The position numbers and the translations under genes are program-made. A stretch of DNA of 64,000 nt, taken from positions 70,791 through 134,790 of the forward strand of contig MKVB01000001.1 of NCBI GenBank assembly GCA_001899085.1. The letters run 5' to 3'. This stretch comes from Devosia sp. 66-14 (GTDB lineage Bacteria > Pseudomonadota > Alphaproteobacteria > Rhizobiales > Devosiaceae). How positions within the stretch are numbered: the first letter of the stretch is position 1; each line of letters starts with the position of its first letter. The notes beneath the pieces were generated by a model. That model was not told the origin of the DNA and ran no database searches. It saw only the letters and a list, made by a program, of their open reading frames with translations. Below, one piece after another: positions 25,193 to 36,691 of the stretch.

Positions 25193-26095
25193 ATGGGCAG
25201 GACAGGCACGCACGTCATTGTCGTCGGCAATGAGAAGGGCGGCTCCGGCAAGTCGACCACTGCGTTTCATCTCGCCGTTTTCCTGATGTACCAGGGCTTC
25301 CGTGTCGCCTCGATCGATGTGGACAGTCGCCAGCAGACCCTCACCCACTACGTGCGCAACCGCCGCAACTGGGCCCAGGCGCACGACCTGAAACTGCCGC
25401 ACGCCACCCATTTCCACCTGCCGCTGTCCAAATCGGACTCGGTCAAGGAGAACCAGCGGGTCGAGTTCGACCTGTTCCGGCAGGCCATTATCGAGGTGGA
25501 AGGCGAGGCGGATTTCCTCATCGTCGACACCCCGGGCTTCGATACGCACCTGACCCGGCTGGCACACTCACTGGCCGACACCCTGATCACGCCGCTCAAC
25601 GACTCGATCATCGATCTCGACGTGATGGCTCACGTAGATCCGGTGACGGGTGACCCGCGCGAGATGAGCCACTATGCCCGGCTGGTGCAGCGGGCGCGCA
25701 CTGAGCGGCTGTCGATCGACGGTCGCACCATCGACTGGGTGATCGTTCGCAACCGCATTTCGATGCTGCCCTCGCGCTCCACCAAGATCGTGCAGGGCGC
25801 CATCGAGAAGATTGCCGTGCGCCTCGGCTGCCGGGTGGCCGAAGGCATCGCCGAGCGCGTGATCTTTCGCTCGCTGTTCCCGACCGGCATGACGGTGTTC
25901 GATCCGCTCGATGCGGAGATGCTCGGCGGGCTCCCGTCCATGTCGCATCTCAGTGCCCGGCAGGAATACCGCGCGCTGGTGGAGGCCTTGAAGCTGCCGG
26001 TGAGCGAGCGCGCCAGGGCGCGCATCGAAGGCGAGAAGGCACTGGCGGCCAGCGCCGCCGCGCCGGCCAATTTCGAGCATATGGCCGGCGAGTAG
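25193..26095 (+). CDS. mipZ: Division-plane positioning ATPase MipZ
   Basis: 300 residues of the MinD/ParA family. MipZ binds the ParB-parS complex at the pole, forms a gradient, and blocks FtsZ polymerisation away from midcell. The deviant Walker A NEKGGSGKST at residues 13-22 has the early Lys of the family, and VDTPGFDTHLTRLAH is Walker B. The internal WVIVRNRISMLPSRS and the FRSLFPTGMTVFD region are characteristic of MipZ and not of chromosomal ParA. A TTG just before the ATG is an unlikely alternative start. parAB itself is not in the window. Confidence 0.94.
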   Translation: MGRTGTHVIVVGNEKGGSGKSTTAFHLAVFLMYQGFRVASIDVDSRQQTLTHYVRNRRNWAQAHDLKLPHATHFHLPLSKSDSVKENQRVEFDLFRQAIIEVEGEADFLIVDTPGFDTHLTRLAHSLADTLITPLNDSIIDLDVMAHVDPVTGDPREMSHYARLVQRARTERLSIDGRTIDWVIVRNRISMLPSRSTKIVQGAIEKIAVRLGCRVAEGIAERVIFRSLFPTGMTVFDPLDAEMLGGLPSMSHLSARQEYRALVEALKLPVSERARARIEGEKALAASAAAPANFEHMAGE

Positions 26096-26119
26096 GCGCA
26101 ATCAGCGCTCGGAAAAGCC

Positions 26120-26398
26120 CTAGGTCCTGCGGGGCAGGGTGACCGTCACCGCACGGCCGCCGGCCGGCGCAAACACATCGAGTTCGATCTCGACATGCGG
26201 CATCAGCATGCGGCGGGTGCGGGCGCTGAGCGCCATCACCACGCCGAGCAGATCGCCGACGCCACGACGCTTCAGGCCGGGGTTGAACCGCGTCACCATG
26301 GCATTGACCGCCTGCCTGCGGACAACGGCATCTTCGGACGCGAGGGCCGACTGCCCTACAAATCGGGCGAGTTCGGTAAGACTAGACGTATCGCTCAT
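26120..26398 (-). CDS. Hypothetical small protein
   Basis: 92 residues (MSDTSSLTELARFVGQ...) of a family I do not recognise. It is predicted to be helical at the N-terminus and ends with a short beta-rich stretch, with basic residues in LSARTRRMLMP and LPRRT. No signal or membrane segment. It lies between mipZ and the carboxypeptidase gene, transcribed toward mipZ. The start codon at 26398 was chosen because an upstream in-frame ATG would add a Cys-rich, unconserved-looking leader. Third-base GC is consistent with a real gene. Confidence 0.6.
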   Translation of the reverse strand: MSDTSSLTELARFVGQSALASEDAVVRRQAVNAMVTRFNPGLKRRGVGDLLGVVMALSARTRRMLMPHVEIELDVFAPAGGRAVTVTLPRRT

Positions 26399-26519
26399 TT
26401 GGGCTACTCCAACACAGGCCACAAATTCGCTTCCCTGAGGCGGCTGCTTTTCGCTCCTGGCGCAGTTTGCGAGGGAAAGTCGTGCGACTTCCGGCTCGAA
26501 AGCACACAGGATCAATCTC

Positions 26520-28172
26520 TTAGGATTGCATCGCGAGGCAGCTCATTTTGGCTTTCTTCAGCTGGTTGCACACACCGGCAGCGTCTTCACGGCCGCCGAA
26601 ACCGCCGAACCGCGCCCGGAAGAACACCTGTCCGTTCTTCTCGAACCGTTCGACATAGGCGCGGGCTGCACCAAGGTTGCCCACCTTGGACGACGCATCG
26701 CTGATCAGCGAATTGGCGCCACCCTCGGTCGGCGCGGCGCCGATCTGGACGATCCAGCCGCCGCTGACTTCCTGGGGCACCTCGGCGACGGCCAGCGCGG
26801 CCGGCGGAGCCTGGTCCACGATGACCTCGGGCGCGGCGTCACCGATGCCGCCAGAGGTCATCAGATCGATCGGCTGGCCTTCCTCGCCGATGCCGACCGG
26901 CGGCAGCAGCGGCGCCGACGGCGCGGTCTGGCCGAGCGGCGCAGGGGCTGCGCCCAGCGAGAAGGTGTCACTGAGCCAGGCGCCGATCACATCGAGCGGG
27001 CGTTCCTGCTGCGGTGCGATACTGGCAATGGTGGGGCGCGAGGCGAGGCTGTTGGCGGCCTGCACGGCTTCATCGAAGCCGAGGTCGGCAGGGCGCGCAG
27101 TCGGCATCGGCGCGGCATCCCCGATCGAGGCCACCACGATGTCATCGGGCTGCTGCGCGGCTTCGCTCGGCTGCAGCTTGGCGGTGACGCTCACCGTGGC
27201 GCCGCCGATGCGGAATGACGGGTAGGGCGCCGGCATCACCGGCGCCGGGTCGGCGGAAGCCACCATGACGGTGGCGCCCTTGCGGCCCGGCTGCGGGATC
27301 ATCGCCACGTCGAGATAGCCACCGGTGCGGCTCTTGGGCAGGTAGGTCTTGACCAGCTCGCGCACCTTGGCGTCGCGGGCGCCGCTCGAGTCGAAGCCGA
27401 AGCCGGCGACCACGATATGGTGGCCGTCGGCGCGCGCCGCGGTCAACAGGTTGAAGCCCGAGGCATTGGTGTAGCCGGTCTTGATGCCGTCCACGCCGTT
27501 ATTGCCCAGGAGGCGGTTATGGTTGCCGTAGGTCCGCTTGCCGTACGAGAAGCTCCGGGTCTGGAAGTACTCGTAGTAGTTCGGGAAGTGCTGGTAGACG
27601 GCGATGCCCAGGATCGCCTGGTCGGCGACCGTGGTGACCTGGCCGCTGTCGGGCAGGCCCGAGGCGTTGCGGTAAGTGGTGTTGGACATGCCCAGCGCCT
27701 TGGCGGTCGAGGTCATCCGCTTGGCGAACGCGCTCTCGGAGCCGGAGATGTTTTCGGCGATCACCCGGGCGATGTCGTTGGCCGAGATGGTGACGATCGC
27801 CTTGATGGCGTTCTCCACCGTGATGGTCGAACCGGCCTTCAGCCCGAGCTTGGTGGGCACCGCCTGCGCGGCATATTTCGACACCGTGAACTTGGTGTTC
27901 AAGGTAATGTTACCAGCCTCCAGTTCCTGGAACAGGACGTAGAGGGTCATCACCTTGGTGACCGAGGCGGGGTAGCGCGCGGCGTTGGACGAGCTCTCGT
28001 AGAGGATCTTACCGGACTTGGCATCGACGACGATGCCGGCGAATTTTCGCGGCACCGTGGCGGCCTCGGCGGCCACGATCATTGGGACGAGCAGCGCCAT
28101 GGCGAGCACGACAGCGGCCACCAAGCGCGGAAAAAGCGCGCGCCTATGGGAAAAATGCTTCTGCGAAAGCAC
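26520..28172 (-). CDS. D-alanyl-D-alanine carboxypeptidase with C-terminal SPOR domain
   Basis: Penicillin-binding protein 5-type peptidase that removes the terminal D-Ala from peptidoglycan pentapeptides. With the chosen GTG start (28172; GGAG six bases upstream) it has 550 residues. A TTG at 28184 is the alternative. Signal peptide or anchor at about 14-38. Catalytic motifs: SVTK near 70-73, SAN at 130-132 and KTG at 231-233. A Pro/Ala-rich linker of about 150 residues follows, then a roughly 75-residue SPOR domain (GGWIVQIGAAP to the end) that should bind denuded glycan at the septum. This points to a role in division. Confidence 0.9.
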   Translation of the reverse strand: MLSQKHFSHRRALFPRLVAAVVLAMALLVPMIVAAEAATVPRKFAGIVVDAKSGKILYESSSNAARYPASVTKVMTLYVLFQELEAGNITLNTKFTVSKYAAQAVPTKLGLKAGSTITVENAIKAIVTISANDIARVIAENISGSESAFAKRMTSTAKALGMSNTTYRNASGLPDSGQVTTVADQAILGIAVYQHFPNYYEYFQTRSFSYGKRTYGNHNRLLGNNGVDGIKTGYTNASGFNLLTAARADGHHIVVAGFGFDSSGARDAKVRELVKTYLPKSRTGGYLDVAMIPQPGRKGATVMVASADPAPVMPAPYPSFRIGGATVSVTAKLQPSEAAQQPDDIVVASIGDAAPMPTARPADLGFDEAVQAANSLASRPTIASIAPQQERPLDVIGAWLSDTFSLGAAPAPLGQTAPSAPLLPPVGIGEEGQPIDLMTSGGIGDAAPEVIVDQAPPAALAVAEVPQEVSGGWIVQIGAAPTEGGANSLISDASSKVGNLGAARAYVERFEKNGQVFFRARFGGFGGREDAAGVCNQLKKAKMSCLAMQS

Positions 28173-28428
28173 CCGGTACTCCAACTACTATCGGACGTGA
28201 ACGCCGTCCGTACTCAACGCCTCGAGAAGCGGTGTCCGGTCCTCCCCAAAACGAGACCAGTCACATTCCCTGTTACCGTGCACCTTAGGCAGGCCGTCTT
28301 ACCATTCCGTAAAATGCGATGGATTTCGGGCACTTGGTTAAGCGCCCGTGAGCGGGGCCACCTGCTCCAAAGTTTAGGTAGTTCGCCACTTAACAGGCAG
28401 GGAGTTTTGCCTACATAATGGCCTCACC
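28173..28428. other. 256-base divergent intergenic region between the carboxypeptidase and clpS
   Basis: This should carry both promoters. It is AT-richer than its surroundings near 28270-28320 and contains CCGTAAAATGCG and a TTAAGCGCCCG stretch, but I could not pick out a confident -35/-10 pair on either strand. Confidence 0.4.
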
Positions 28429-28866
28429 ATGCTGCTTCGAACCGATCTCCCCCAGACCCGAGCCATGCGTGCAGCCATCGAACTGACGCTCCCGACCATT
28501 GGTGCATCGATGATGCCGCCACGGGGCGCCGACGATGACCGCAAGGGCGGCAAAGGCGATGGGGGAAGCAAGAACGATACGGCGACCATCACCAAGCCGA
28601 AGACCAAGAGCAAACGGCCCAGCCTCTATCGGGTGCTGCTGCTCAACGACGATTACACTCCGATGGAGTTCGTCGTCCTGGTGCTGCAGGATGTGTTCAA
28701 CAAGACCCGCGAAGAGGCCATGCGCATCATGCTCCACGTCCACAACCAGGGCGTCGGCGAATGTGGTGTGTACCCCTTCGAGGTGGCCGAAACCAAGGTC
28801 ACCAGGGTCATGGACGCGGCCCGCAAGAACCAGCACCCACTTCAGTGCGTGATGGAAAAGCAATAG
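28429..28866 (+). CDS. clpS: ATP-dependent Clp protease adaptor ClpS
   Basis: Delivers N-degron substrates to ClpAP. The conserved fold starts near residue 65: [19 protein letters not shown], with the Asn-Asp-Asp entry of the amino-acid-binding pocket, then [21 protein letters not shown] with the conserved His and Met/Val pocket lining. The start is uncertain: the ATG at 28429 gives 145 residues, whereas starts at 28465 or 28510 would give a length nearer the usual 110-120. None has a good ribosome site. A basic, Lys/Gly-rich linker precedes the fold. clpA follows after 10 bases, one operon. Confidence 0.93.
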   Translation: MLLRTDLPQTRAMRAAIELTLPTIGASMMPPRGADDDRKGGKGDGGSKNDTATITKPKTKSKRPSLYRVLLLNDDYTPMEFVVLVLQDVFNKTREEAMRIMLHVHNQGVGECGVYPFEVAETKVTRVMDAARKNQHPLQCVMEKQ

Positions 28867-28876
28867 GAACCGACAT

Positions 28877-31249
<2,373 letters not shown>

Positions 31250-31270
31250 GATCCCATGCAGGGACTATGC

Positions 31271-31297
31271 AAGGCCGGGAGCGATCCCGGCCTTTTT
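31271..31297 (+). terminator. Rho-independent terminator after clpA
   Basis: Perfect 10-bp stem AAGGCCGGGA / TCCCGGCCTT (31271-31280 with 31285-31294), GCGA loop, then a T run. It lies 22 bases after the clpA stop. Confidence 0.9.
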
Positions 31298-31319
31298 CTT
31301 GGGGTAGGGGGAGCACTGA

Positions 31320-32060
31320 ATGGGACTTGAGGGCAAGACTATCGCCATTACCGGCGCGGCGCGGGGCCTCGGGGCAGCGCTGGCCATCGTCGCGGCGGAT
31401 CGCGGGATGATCCCGCTGCTGCTGGGCCGTAACGCCGCCGGCATCGGTGCCGTGGCCGAGGCGATCGAGCAGCGCACCGGCAAACGGCCGGACGCCTTCG
31501 TCTGCGACCTCGCCGACCCGCTGTCGCTGACCGGCGCGGCGAGCAAGATCGCCACCGTGCATCCGGAACTCGACATCCTTGTCAATTCCGGCTCGCAATG
31601 GGTGGGCGGCGCCTACACGGCGATGAGCGATGCGCAGATCGCCGCTGTCGTCGACTCTACCGTGACCGGCACCATGGCGCTGACCCGGCGCCTGCTGCCG
31701 TTGCTGCTGAAGCGGCCGGAGGCGGATATCCATACGGTGGTGTCGATGAGCGGGCTGCCCTATGCGCGGATGCGCGGCTCCTCGGTGCCGTTCGTTGCCG
31801 CCAAGCACGCCCAGAACGGCTTCGTCCAGGCGCTGACCGAGGAGATGGCTGGCACCAGCGTGCGTGTCACTTCGGTCTATCCCGGCCATATCGAAGATAC
31901 GTCGCCGCTCGAGGAGAACTGGGACCATGCGCGCGGCGTCGAGGATGCGCTGAGCGACAAGGATGTGGTGGAGTCGATCCTGTTCGTGCTGAGCCAGCCA
32001 CGCAACGTCGCGATCCGCTCGCTGGTGATCGAGCGGGCCCGCACCGAGTTTCTGAGCTAG
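31320..32060 (+). CDS. SDR-fold protein with the catalytic Tyr replaced by Phe
   Basis: 246 residues of the short-chain dehydrogenase fold. The NAD(P)-binding motif TGAARGLG is at residues 11-18, DILVNSGSQ follows (usually NNAG), and the Ser is present in VVSMSGLPY. Where the catalytic YxxxK should be, the protein reads FVAAK (codon TTC), so the conserved Tyr is Phe. Without the Tyr hydroxyl, ordinary SDR oxidoreduction is unlikely, so the protein may bind nucleotide or substrate without catalysis or use different chemistry. It is a single gene after the clpA terminator. Confidence 0.82.
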   Translation: MGLEGKTIAITGAARGLGAALAIVAADRGMIPLLLGRNAAGIGAVAEAIEQRTGKRPDAFVCDLADPLSLTGAASKIATVHPELDILVNSGSQWVGGAYTAMSDAQIAAVVDSTVTGTMALTRRLLPLLLKRPEADIHTVVSMSGLPYARMRGSSVPFVAAKHAQNGFVQALTEEMAGTSVRVTSVYPGHIEDTSPLEENWDHARGVEDALSDKDVVESILFVLSQPRNVAIRSLVIERARTEFLS

Positions 32061-32171
32061 CTTGGCTGGCGACCGGTAAATGCGTCGTGGTCGAGCCGAC
32101 CCAAGCGATCACTCCGCCTCCGGTGACACCTCGATTGAGCCCAACTGCCGAGCCGGCCAATCGCCAAGCGG

Positions 32172-32801
32172 CTAGCGCTTTGCCGCTAGCCCGACGAAGA
32201 ACGCCGCATAGACAGCAGCGGGCAGGGCCAGCGCCCAGAGGTGCCAGGCGCCATAGGCAATGCCGCCGATCAGCGCGCCGACAAGCAGCGCGAGCCACAC
32301 CAGCAGGTGCTGCACCCAGCGCAGGGGCGGCACTTCCCGGCGCACGCTGCGGGCCAGGTCCTGGCCGACGGCGAACAGCGTGCCGGTAACGAACGTCGCG
32401 CCCAGCCGGACGGCGCCGCGTGGCGACATGATGGCGTTCTGCGCGCCCGCAGCCGCCGCCAGGGCCAGCATAGCCTGCGCTGCTGAAAAGCCGAGGCCGC
32501 TGAGCCCCAGTGTGACGCCGAGCCCGGCGAGCACCAGCGCCAGCACCCCCATGGCGCGCCGCCGGTCGGTGCTGCCGCCGATCAGGCTGCCGAAGAAACT
32601 GCCGACCACGAACATCACGATCAATCCGGCAGGCAGGGCCAGCGCCGGTCCGAGGTCGGCAATGCCGGCGCCCAGCTGCGTGGTGTTGCCGCTCATGAAC
32701 GAGGTGTAGAAACCGCCCAGCTCGATGAATCCGATCACGTCGATCATGCCGGCTGCGGCGGTGAGCAGCAGGCCGAGGCTGAGCTGCGGCGCGGGCGTCA
32801 C
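32172..32801 (-). CDS. DUF1275 (YoaK-like) membrane protein
   Basis: About 209 residues and six hydrophobic segments. The N-terminus AAGMIDVIGFIELGGFYTSF and the motif SFMSGNTTQLG are the YoaK signatures. The start is doubtful: the GTG at 32801 lies one base past the HIT-gene stop and fits the family N-terminus, whereas an ATG at 32855 inside the HIT gene has a better AAGG site but would add a Pro/Ser-rich leader encoded in the HIT 3' end. Function of the family is unknown; transport is suspected. Confidence 0.82.
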   Translation of the reverse strand: MTPAPQLSLGLLLTAAAGMIDVIGFIELGGFYTSFMSGNTTQLGAGIADLGPALALPAGLIVMFVVGSFFGSLIGGSTDRRRAMGVLALVLAGLGVTLGLSGLGFSAAQAMLALAAAAGAQNAIMSPRGAVRLGATFVTGTLFAVGQDLARSVRREVPPLRWVQHLLVWLALLVGALIGGIAYGAWHLWALALPAAVYAAFFVGLAAKR

Positions 32802-32802
32802 G

Positions 32803-33225
32803 TCAGGCGAGGGCGGCTGCGATGGCCCTGGCCTGCGCGGCGAGCTCGGCGTCATCAGCCTTGCCCTGGCCGTGTCGGCCGAGCTCCACGCCCTCGTAGA
32901 CCGGGATGACGTGGAAATGCAGGTGGAACACCGACTGGCCGGCCGGCGCTTCGTTGAACTGCACGACGCGGATGCCGTCGGGGTTGAGGGCCTTCTGAGT
33001 TGCCCTGGCGACCCGCTGGACCTGCGGAATAGCGCGGGCGAGCACCGCCGGATCGGCATCCAGCAGGTTACGCGACGCTGCCTTCGGAATGATCAGCACG
33101 TGGCCCTTGGACTGCGGGAAGATATCCATCATCACCAGCACGTCCGCATCTTCGTAGACCTTGTGGGACGGGATCTCGCCCTTGATGATCTTCGAAAAGA
33201 TGTTGCTCGGGTCGTAGGCGGTCAC
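32803..33225 (-). CDS. HIT family nucleotide hydrolase/transferase
   Basis: 140 residues with the histidine triad HLHFHVIPV near residues 96-104. The early IFSKIIKGEIPSHKVYED and the LIIPK motif complete the HIT fold (Hint/PKCI type). It starts with a GTG that overlaps the glycosyltransferase stop by four bases, so it is translated with that gene. It probably cleaves a phosphoramidate or dinucleoside phosphate; the physiological substrate is not known. Confidence 0.93.
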   Translation of the reverse strand: MTAYDPSNIFSKIIKGEIPSHKVYEDADVLVMMDIFPQSKGHVLIIPKAASRNLLDADPAVLARAIPQVQRVARATQKALNPDGIRVVQFNEAPAGQSVFHLHFHVIPVYEGVELGRHGQGKADDAELAAQARAIAAALA

Positions 33226-34550
33226 GAGGCGGTCTCCATCACGTCGTCGGTGTCGTAGAGGTTGCCGGGATAGCTCTCGATCGTCTCCTCGACGATGTCG
33301 GCGGCGAGCCCGGTGCCGTCCTCGAGCACCAGGCGTTCGCGCAGCTCGCGGGCTGCGATCTCGAACGAGGTGTCGGTGGCAAGTTCCTCGAGCGCCGAGG
33401 CGAGGATGCTCGGGGTGAGCTTGCGCAGGCGGACCGGGGCAGGGCCGCAGCCCAGCTCGTAGACGCGGCGTCCCCAATAGGGCTGGTCGAAGAAGTGCGG
33501 CACGACGAAGGTCGGGCGGCCCGCATAGAGGCCGGCATAGGTGGTGCCCGCGCCGCCATGGTGCACCAGCGCCTTCATCAGCGGGAACAGCTTGGTGTGG
33601 GGCGCCTTGTCGATGGTGTAGACGGTGTCGGGCAGGTCTTCGGCCTTGATGCCGCCCCAGCCCTTGCCGACCACGGCCCGGCCGCCCCATTCCCTGAGTG
33701 CCTTGGTGATGATCTCGGTGTTGCGCGCCGCGCCCCACGGCATCGAGCCGAAGCCCAGGTAGATCGGCGCTTCGCCGGCATCGAGGAACTTGCGGAACGC
33801 CGCGTCCGGCTCCCAGCCGGTAATGTCGTCGAGCCGCCAGAAGCCGGTGACGGTGGTGGTTTCCGGCCAGTCGCCGGGCCGCGGCGAGATCACCGGGGAA
33901 TAGGCATGCAGCGCCGGGATCGGCTCGCCGCGCGCGTTCTTGGAAAAGCCCGAGCGCTTGCGGCTCCTGAGGCCCAGCAGCTTGGCGCGCATCCGGTCGC
34001 GCGGGAAATCGTAGTAGCTCTGGTGCGCCGCCTGGACCACGTAGCTCAGCCGGTTGAACAGCGGATCGAGACTGATGCGGTTGAACAGCGGCTCGGGCGG
34101 CGGGCCGTCATAGCCGAAATAGGGGAACTCGCCGGTCGGGTTGATCGGCTGGAAGGCGGTCATGATCGCCGGGATGTCCAGCGCTTCGGCGACATCGACG
34201 GCGAAATTGGTGGTCTGGTGGAAAATGATGGCGTCGACGTTCTGCGCCGTGGCCCAGAGGTGCCGGCAGGCCGTCTTCATGATCTTCTGGCCGTCGCGCA
34301 GCAGTTTAGGCGCGTAAAGCAGCGAGTTCTTCGACATGACGTTGTCGAACTGGCTCTGCCGCATGAAGGCCTGGATATCACTGCCGAGCGTTGCGAACTC
34401 GACGCCGTGACCGGTGACGAACCCCTCGAAGTCGTTGGTGGCGCACAGCACCACCGAGTGGCCGCGCTTCTTCAGCGCCAGCGCCAGCGCGACGAAGGGC
34501 TGCACGTCTCCCATCGTCCCAATCGCAGCTATGGCGATGCGCTTGCTCAT
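33222..34550 (-). CDS. GT1-family glycosyltransferase (sterol/macrolide glucosyltransferase type)
   Basis: 442 residues with the GT-B fold. The N-terminal half starts KRIAIAAIGTMGDVQPFVALA, with the TxGDVxP signature of sterol 3-beta-glucosyltransferases and related enzymes. The nucleotide-sugar region has FGSMPW, VHHGGAGTTYAGLYAGRP and FFDQPYWGRRV, all standard for UDP-sugar GT1. It likely glycosylates a lipid or polyketide-like acceptor using UDP-glucose or a similar donor, and the acceptor cannot be read from sequence. The HIT gene overlaps its stop (GTGA). Confidence 0.88.
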   Translation of the reverse strand: MSKRIAIAAIGTMGDVQPFVALALALKKRGHSVVLCATNDFEGFVTGHGVEFATLGSDIQAFMRQSQFDNVMSKNSLLYAPKLLRDGQKIMKTACRHLWATAQNVDAIIFHQTTNFAVDVAEALDIPAIMTAFQPINPTGEFPYFGYDGPPPEPLFNRISLDPLFNRLSYVVQAAHQSYYDFPRDRMRAKLLGLRSRKRSGFSKNARGEPIPALHAYSPVISPRPGDWPETTTVTGFWRLDDITGWEPDAAFRKFLDAGEAPIYLGFGSMPWGAARNTEIITKALREWGGRAVVGKGWGGIKAEDLPDTVYTIDKAPHTKLFPLMKALVHHGGAGTTYAGLYAGRPTFVVPHFFDQPYWGRRVYELGCGPAPVRLRKLTPSILASALEELATDTSFEIAARELRERLVLEDGTGLAADIVEETIESYPGNLYDTDDVMETAS

Positions 34551-34694
34551 TCGGTCTCCAGGGCCTCGGAAGGAGGCGGCCGTCCTATCCATCGAGAGTG
34601 TGGTCTGGCTGAGGCGGCAAAATACCGCGCCAGACCCGCGCCCGTCCAGTGTGGTGCCTTCGAACCACAGTGCCGGCGGGCGCGCAACTCCCAG

Positions 34695-35861
34695 CTAATG
34701 CGGGTCCCCATGTCTGAATGGAGTATAGCGCTCGAGCTGTTCCTGCTCGCGCGCCACCGAGGCGCGCTCCTGCGCCACGAAACGGGCGACGGCATCGCGC
34801 AGGCCGGGGTGGCCGATCCAGTGCACCGAGCGCGTGGTGGCCGGTGCGTAGCCGCGCGCCAGCTTGTGCTCGCCCTGCGCTCCGGCCTCGACCACCGGCA
34901 GCTTGTGGGCGATCGCATAGTCGATGGCCTGATAGTAGCAGAGCTCGAAATGCAGGAACGGCACGTTGCGGGTGGCGCCCCAGTACCGGCCATAGAGCCT
35001 GTCGTGTCCGATCATCGAGAAGGTCCCGGCGATCGGCTCGTCCCCGTCATAGGCGAACATCAGCAGCACGCGGTCGGCCATCGCCTCCGACAGCAGCGAG
35101 AAGAAGCGGCGGTTGAGGTAGGGCCGGCCCCACTTCCGGCTGCCGGTATCCTGGTAGAATTCGAAGAACTGATCCCACACCGCCTCGGTAAGGTCTGGGC
35201 CGGTGAGCCACCTGACGGTCAGGCCATCGGCCTCCAATGCGTCGCGGCGCTCTCGACGGGTAACCTTGCGGTGACGCGATGACAGTGTGCCGAGGAAATC
35301 CTCGAAGCTCGAAAAGCCGTCATTGTGCCAGTGATACTGGGTGTCATGGCGCACCAGCCAGCCTGAGGCACGCGCCAGGTCGGCCTCGGCTTCGCTGACG
35401 AAGGTGGCGTGCACCGAGGAGATGTCGTTGCGCGTGGCCAGCGTCTCCGCCGTGCGGATCAGCGCTGTCCGGCTGGCATCGTCGCTCGCGAGGAAGCGCG
35501 GACCGGTAACCGGGGTGAACGGCACGGCGCATTGCAGCTTTGGGTAATACTCGCCGCCGGCCCGCTGGAATGCGTCGGCCCAGCCATGGTCGAAGACATA
35601 CTCACCCTGCGAGTGCGATTTCAGGTACAGCGGCATGGCGCCGACCGGAGTGCCGGCGGCATCGCTCAGCAGCAGGTGTTGCGGCTGCCAGCCGGTGCGG
35701 TTTGACGCAGAACCGGACTGCTCGAGGGCCAGGAGGAACCGGTGATCGAGAAACGGGTTGTCGACCACCCCGTCATGCCCCGGCGCCAACCCGTTCCACA
35801 CCGCCGCGGGGATCTCCGCGATGGAGCCGAGCACATCGGCGCTGAGCGGTTCCTCAGGCAC
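34695..35861 (-). CDS. DUF482 (FemAB-like GNAT) protein
   Basis: 388 residues of the PF04339 family, which has a duplicated acetyltransferase-like fold. Conserved segments include NPFLDHRFLLALEQSGS, GEYVFDHGWADAFQRAGG, YYPKLQCAVPFTPVTGPRF, SSRHRKVTRRERR and the end ARGYAPATTRSVHWIGHPGL. Peptidoglycan or aminoacyl transfer is sometimes inferred for the family, but no activity is proven to my knowledge. Its start overlaps the end of the GDPD gene by 8 bases, so both are translated from one mRNA with ridA and dinB. Confidence 0.88.
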   Translation of the reverse strand: MPEEPLSADVLGSIAEIPAAVWNGLAPGHDGVVDNPFLDHRFLLALEQSGSASNRTGWQPQHLLLSDAAGTPVGAMPLYLKSHSQGEYVFDHGWADAFQRAGGEYYPKLQCAVPFTPVTGPRFLASDDASRTALIRTAETLATRNDISSVHATFVSEAEADLARASGWLVRHDTQYHWHNDGFSSFEDFLGTLSSRHRKVTRRERRDALEADGLTVRWLTGPDLTEAVWDQFFEFYQDTGSRKWGRPYLNRRFFSLLSEAMADRVLLMFAYDGDEPIAGTFSMIGHDRLYGRYWGATRNVPFLHFELCYYQAIDYAIAHKLPVVEAGAQGEHKLARGYAPATTRSVHWIGHPGLRDAVARFVAQERASVAREQEQLERYTPFRHGDPH

Positions 35862-36615
35862 TTGGCGGATCGAACCCCTCGAAGACGATCTGATCGGCCT
35901 TGCCCAGCACCGCCAGCGCTGCGGCGGGCGATTTGATGGTCCAGGCGGTGACCGGCACGCCGAGCGAGCGGAACAGCTTCACCGCCGGCAGGTCGAGCGA
36001 CTTGTCGCGGCACGAGATGAAGTCGAAGCGGCTGACCGGCCAGTGCAGCAGATGCCGCAGCATGAACCTGGTGGCGTCGCCGAGGTGCTGGTCCCATTCC
36101 GGCTCGTCATAGCCATAGGTGACGATGCCGACCGGCATGGTGGCGCCGCGCTTTTTCACCTCGATGACCAGCTTGGGGTCGAACGATTCCAGCGTCACCG
36201 GCCCGCGATAGCCCTTGAGCGCATCCATCACGGTCTGCGCCAGCACTTCGGTGGCGGCCTGGTTGGGCTGTTGCTTCAGCTCGATCTGCAGCAGCACCCG
36301 GCCATTGATCTGGGCGAGAAACGCGTCGAACCGCTGCGGCGTATCGCCGGCGGCGCTGTCGAGCAGCGTATAGGTCGAAAGCTCCGCCATCGTCCGCGCG
36401 CCGACCGGGCCGCTGATGCCGGTCAGCCGGTCGAGATCGTCGTCGTGGAAGATCATCGGAATGCCGTCACGGCTCAGCTGCACGTCGCACTCGATGGCGT
36501 AGCCACGCTCGATCGCCGCCGCGAAGGCGCTGGCGGTATTCTCGATGATGCCGCGACCGCGGTCATGCAGACCGCGGTGGGCAATGGGACGGTCGAAATT
36601 GGGTTTGGCGCACAT
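35854..36615 (-). CDS. Glycerophosphodiester phosphodiesterase
   Basis: 253-residue TIM barrel without a signal peptide, so cytosolic (UgpQ-like). The metal- and substrate-binding residues are present: AHRGLHDRG at the N-terminus, ENTASAF, ECDVQLSRDG and FHDDDLDRLTG. LQIELKQ and the late TAWTIKS follow. It hydrolyses glycerophosphodiesters to glycerol-3-phosphate and an alcohol. It overlaps the DUF482 gene by 8 bases and lies 76 bases after ridA. The UGP transporter is not nearby, so I give no gene symbol. Confidence 0.9.
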   Translation of the reverse strand: MCAKPNFDRPIAHRGLHDRGRGIIENTASAFAAAIERGYAIECDVQLSRDGIPMIFHDDDLDRLTGISGPVGARTMAELSTYTLLDSAAGDTPQRFDAFLAQINGRVLLQIELKQQPNQAATEVLAQTVMDALKGYRGPVTLESFDPKLVIEVKKRGATMPVGIVTYGYDEPEWDQHLGDATRFMLRHLLHWPVSRFDFISCRDKSLDLPAVKLFRSLGVPVTAWTIKSPAAALAVLGKADQIVFEGFDPPSA

Positions 36616-36691
36616 GCTGTTAAGCCGTCATATGGGAGTCAGGACGCCCGGGCGCTAGCACCCCCGCATGACACTTTCGCGTCGCCCTGTC

